This document shows positions 35,980 to 36,651 of a DNA stretch of 36,651 nt, one piece after another. Location of the stretch: positions 1-36,651 of the forward strand of contig JAUJNL010000085.1 of assembly GCA_030448185.1 (NCBI GenBank). The letters run 5' to 3'. The DNA is from Cytophagales bacterium. GTDB lineage: Bacteria; Bacteroidota; Bacteroidia; Cytophagales; 172606-1. The position numbers were made by a program, and so were the translations under genes. Below the pieces are notes generated by a model. That model searched no databases. It had not been told where the DNA came from and saw nothing but the letters and a program-made list of their open reading frames with translations. Position 1 is the stretch's first letter. Each line of letters begins with the position of its first letter.

Positions 35980-36006
35980 GGACCAATGAGCTGAAAGCTC
36001 AGGTCC
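35980..36006. repeat. Small palindrome P8 in the group II intron
   Basis: GGACCAATGAGCTG then AAAGCTCAGGTCC, 27 nt. Arms GGACC/GGTCC and TGAGCT/AGCTCA. Read on the minus strand it starts GGACCTGAG and ends CATTGGTCC, like P7. It could also be a native intron stem. Confidence 0.5.
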
Positions 36007-36224
36007 ATCATTCGACCAGGAGGTTCAAATTAAAAGTTTGCCAGCCTGTTCTTAAACTCAAACCAAGGAAAAGTGGGTGAAAAGAGCCACTTTTCTATGC
36101 CTGATGAACCGCCTACTACGGATAACCGCCTACTACGTGAGCCGTATGGTAGGGGGTGTGAGAGCGCTGGGGTAGGGATTTTCCCTACCTCTCGCTACTC
36201 GATTGGCTGCTGATGTTCCTCCTT

Positions 36225-36651
36225 TTATTTTCTTTCTAGCAAACGATATTTGGTAATGACCGATTCCCCTTCTCTTCCCCATGAACGGCTTAACTGCAAG
36301 GTTGAATCCGTTAGTTCTCGGATTATATCTCCTCCTTTATGACTTAGATTCACGGGTAAAATTATCAGTTGGGTGGAATCTGCATTGGTAGCCCATTTAC
36401 CTTGGTAGATATTGCCATCCGTATGACGATAATACTTTCCATTCATTCGTAGCAATAAAGTATCATAGTGATTGGCGTCTACCGGAGTGATGGATTTTCT
36501 GCTACGCATTGGCTCCCGATTCTCCATCTCATAGGCAACCCAGTTCTTACAAAGTCTCTGCTTAATTGAAGCAGAATTCTTTTGGACAGGACTAGCTGCC
36601 ACTCGTATTATACTTCTGTGGAAGACTGGACAGACCTTCAGAGTGTTAGTC
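36225..36651 (-). CDS. Lipocalin-like protein, 5' end outside the window
   Basis: The minus-strand frame is open from the stop at 36225 to the right edge, so the start lies outside; the visible part is about 141 codons. The region KQRLCKNWVAYEMENREPMR then NHYDTLLLRMNGKYYRHTDG and NIYQGKWATNADSTQLIILP follows the pattern of small lipocalin-like proteins of Bacteroidota: a G/N-x-W start, strands, G-x-W near the middle, and a basic end (VITKYRLLERK). The ligand is unknown. It lies 22 bp from the 3' end of the group II intron, and would be the first cassette gene of the run continuing to the left. Confidence 0.55.
   Translation of the reverse strand, partial: TNTLKVCPVFHRSIIRVAASPVQKNSASIKQRLCKNWVAYEMENREPMRSRKSITPVDANHYDTLLLRMNGKYYRHTDGNIYQGKWATNADSTQLIILPVNLSHKGGDIIRELTDSTLQLSRSWGREGESVITKYRLLERK

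Larger units (their letters stand above)
35416..36203 (+). ncRNA. ORF-less group II intron, about 790 nt
   Basis: Begins GTGTGCCCAGCATGG, a normal group II 5' end, and includes GAGGGTGCAAGTCCC and GAGAGTCAGAGG-like sequence known from Bacteroidota introns upstream of the maturase. The maturase is missing; only a possible C-terminal trace (ATGCCTGATGAACCGCC) remains near 36098. The 3' end has a duplicated ACCGCCTACTACG (36108-36120 and 36125-36137), then GTGAGCCGTATGGTAGG, GTGTGAGAGCGC, and TACTCGAT. Exact edges are inferred to within a few nt. It inserted in the spacer between the lipocalin-like and HEAT genes. Up to five copies of the small palindrome lie inside it. Confidence 0.6.

Noticed and set aside
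35733..36080. 115-codon plus-strand open frame in the group II intron
   Set aside because: It does not resemble a maturase or other protein, and the segment is intron RNA sequence with palindromes.

Overview
The window looks like an accessory stretch of a Bacteroidota chromosome, most likely order Cytophagales (relatives of Spirosoma, Dyadobacter or Siphonobacter). The signs are an intact SusC/SusD pair, two large surface proteins ending in type IX secretion (T9SS) sorting domains, a short CspA-type protein, and PAS histidine kinases of the type common in that order. The genus is inference. Few genes are intact. The rest carry frameshifts, nonsense codons or mobile-element insertions, and many interruptions can be read to the base.

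Layout. 0-7.5 kb holds decayed two-component genes: a PAS/HisKA_3 kinase split by a 141-bp MITE, a kinase C-terminal fragment, a three-PAS kinase, and a second PAS kinase beside its receiver. 7.9-14.0 kb is the healthy core: an exported calcineurin-like phosphoesterase divergent from susC-susD. 14.2-18.3 kb holds a desaturase with one in-frame amber codon, four small genes (one a cold-shock protein with a clear terminator) and a discoidin-like protein. 17.5-21.3 kb is a repeat zone: two copies of a second MITE, a dead IS3-family element and remnants of a group II intron. 21.3-23.6 kb holds a broken HxlR regulator, a broken NmrA-like gene and a broken epimerase. 23.9-30.1 kb holds an intact serine resolvase abutting a truncated Vps62-like T9SS protein, convergent with a BNR-repeat T9SS protein that is split by an IS630-family element.

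From 30.5 kb to the right end the base composition becomes AT-rich. Small genes on one strand (CarboxypepD-like, thioredoxin/TPR, HEAT-repeat, lipocalin-like) are separated by structured spacers of about 110-145 bp. One spacer looks like an integron attC site, and the thioredoxin gene is bracketed by the inverted motif GTTAGGCAAT...ATTGCCTAAC. I read this as a possible gene-cassette array. It has been invaded by an IS630-family element, an IS4-like element with a 10-bp target duplication, and an ORF-less group II intron.

The most unusual signal is a family of 27-31-bp palindromes (ends GGACC/GGTCC, core CCGATGCT or its complement). The same sequence sits inside an IS3-family transposase, twice inside an IS630 transposase at its two catalytic aspartate motifs, and up to five times inside the group II intron. 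The transposase copies are clean 27-28-nt insertions, one of them in frame. I do not recognise this family. It behaves like a small palindromic element that targets other mobile elements.
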